DNA from: Nitriliruptoraceae bacterium
GTDB taxonomy: Bacteria; Actinomycetota; Nitriliruptoria; Nitriliruptorales; Nitriliruptoraceae
Length of the DNA: 5,858 nucleotides
Reading direction: 5' to 3'
Assembly (NCBI GenBank): GCA_007117945.1
Contig: SKTN01000399.1
Location: forward strand, 1 to 5,858
Shown: one piece after another, positions 4,965 through 5,858 of the stretch
Position numbering within the stretch: the stretch's first letter is position 1
Layout: every line of letters begins with the position of its first letter
Notes under the pieces: model-generated
Database searches by the model: none
Seen by the model: only the letters and a program-made list of their open reading frames with translations
Told to the model about the DNA's origin: nothing
Translations under genes and position numbers: made by a program

Positions 4965-5858
4965 TCACGGGTCCGGCGTCCGGGCGTCGCGAGCGGCCTC
5001 GGCCCCCGGGTCGGGGCCGGCGTCGGACAGCGCGGCGTCGGGCTCCACATGGACGCTGAGGCCGGCGTCGGTGAGCACCGCCGCCGCCACGGCGAGGTCG
5101 TCGGCCCCCACCCGCAGCAGCAGGGCACCGCGACCGCCCGTGGGGGCGTGGCGCATCGTCAGGTCCTCCACGTTGATCCCCGCCGCTCCCAGGGCGGTGG
5201 TGGCCGTGGCCAGCTGTCCCGGCCGGTCGTCCATCGGCACCACCAGGTCTGCCACGGCGCTGGGCACGGACTTGGGCACCAGCCGTTGGCGGGCGGCGCT
5301 TGCACGAGCCATGAGCTCGTGTACCTGCTCCCACCGCTCACCGGCCAGCGCGTCCCGCAGGCGCTCGAGGTGGTCGCCGTAGGCATCCAGGGCCTCCAGC
5401 ACCGCGGTGCGGTTGCCGCGCAGGATCGGCACCCACAGTCCCGGGTCGCTGGCCGCGATCCGCGTGGTGTCACGGAAGCCCCCGCCGGCCACGGCCAGCA
5501 CCGCGTCCCCGGCGCTGTCCACGGCATCGGCGGCCACCGCCGCCAGGCTGGAGGCCACCACCTGCGGCAGGTGGCTGACGATCGCCACCAACTCGTCATG
5601 CCGCTCGGGCGGCAGCGCCACCACCCTGGCGCCCAACCGACGGACCAGCGCTGAGAGCCGGGTGAGGGTGTCGTCCGCCGTGGCCTCGGTGGGCGTGAGC
5701 ACCCAGCTGGCCCCCTGGAACAGCTGCGCGTCGGCGGCGTCGGGGCCGCTGCGCTCGCTGCCGGCCATGGGATGACCCCCCACGAACCGCTCGGGACCCA
5801 GCCCGGAATCCCTCAACCTCGACGTGACATCTAGGGTTGATCTTGACTTGAGGCTTGC
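4965..5858 (-). CDS. tyrA: Prephenate dehydrogenase with ACT domain, 5' part outside the window
   Basis: TyrA oxidatively decarboxylates prephenate to 4-hydroxyphenylpyruvate with NAD(P)+, committing chorismate to tyrosine. The frame stays open to the right edge, giving 297 residues. The Rossmann GxGxxG segment is missing because it lies beyond the edge. Visible from the left of the fragment are an S-L-K near residues 2-4 that fits the family's D-x-x-S-V-K motif, GGHPMAGSERSG (27-38), SHLPQ (95-99), and GGGFRDTTRIA (125-135) followed by a conserved Trp at 142. These mark the dimeric helical catalytic domain. Residues 202 to about 275 form an ACT domain (VVPMDDRPGQLA, then GINVEDL), the usual site of tyrosine feedback. 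A TTG at 5816 could be read as a start but would delete the cofactor domain, so it is rejected. The first visible codons are unusually A/T-ending for this genome. The gene leads into aroA. Arogenate as an alternative substrate cannot be excluded. Confidence 0.94.
   Translation of the reverse strand, partial: ASLKSRSTLDVTSRLRDSGLGPERFVGGHPMAGSERSGPDAADAQLFQGASWVLTPTEATADDTLTRLSALVRRLGARVVALPPERHDELVAIVSHLPQVVASSLAAVAADAVDSAGDAVLAVAGGGFRDTTRIAASDPGLWVPILRGNRTAVLEALDAYGDHLERLRDALAGERWEQVHELMARASAARQRLVPKSVPSAVADLVVPMDDRPGQLATATTALGAAGINVEDLTMRHAPTGGRGALLLRVGADDLAVAAAVLTDAGLSVHVEPDAALSDAGPDPGAEAARDARTPDP

Noticed and set aside
5814..5816. TTG as the start of tyrA
   Set aside because: The frame is open further upstream to the edge, and starting here would remove the NAD-binding domain that every TyrA needs.

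Overview
This window is a gene-dense stretch of a high-GC genome, about 70% G+C or more by eye, with strong G/C at third codon positions. All recognised genes lie on the minus strand. GTG starts, the gene families and the gene order point to an actinobacterium. The Cmk-Der fusion is known mainly from actinobacteria, and a PgsA2-like gene close to gcvH is also seen in mycobacteria. A deep-branching actinobacterial lineage is possible, but the sequence alone does not fix the genus.

In transcription order (high to low coordinates) the window holds the following. (1) tyrA, prephenate dehydrogenase with a C-terminal ACT domain, 5' part beyond the right edge. (2) aroA, EPSP synthase, 29 bp after tyrA, or overlapping it by 4 bp if a GTG start is used. 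(3) A 113-bp spacer with inverted repeats. (4) A single-polypeptide cytidylate kinase-Der GTPase fusion, cmk-der. (5) A 301-bp gene-free gap with several strong hairpins and repeated octamers. (6) tRNA-Pro(GGG) with encoded CCA, followed by a strong hairpin. (7) A CDP-alcohol phosphatidyltransferase (pgsA-like). (8) The N-terminal third to half of gcvH, running off the left edge.

Functionally, tyrA and aroA supply aromatic amino acids: aroA makes the chorismate precursor and tyrA commits prephenate to tyrosine. Cmk recycles CMP/dCMP for nucleic acid synthesis and Der assists 50S ribosome assembly. PgsA makes membrane phospholipid and GcvH is the lipoyl carrier of glycine cleavage. This is a conserved housekeeping neighbourhood. 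I see no mobile element, CRISPR array, phage gene, toxin-antitoxin or defence locus, and no evidence for a new system. The points most worth checking are the fusion architecture with its repeat-bearing acidic N-terminal tail and Arg/Gly C-terminal tail, a His in place of the usual Gly beside the G2 Thr of the second Der GTPase domain, the structured gap after cmk-der, and the atypical codons at the right edge of tyrA.
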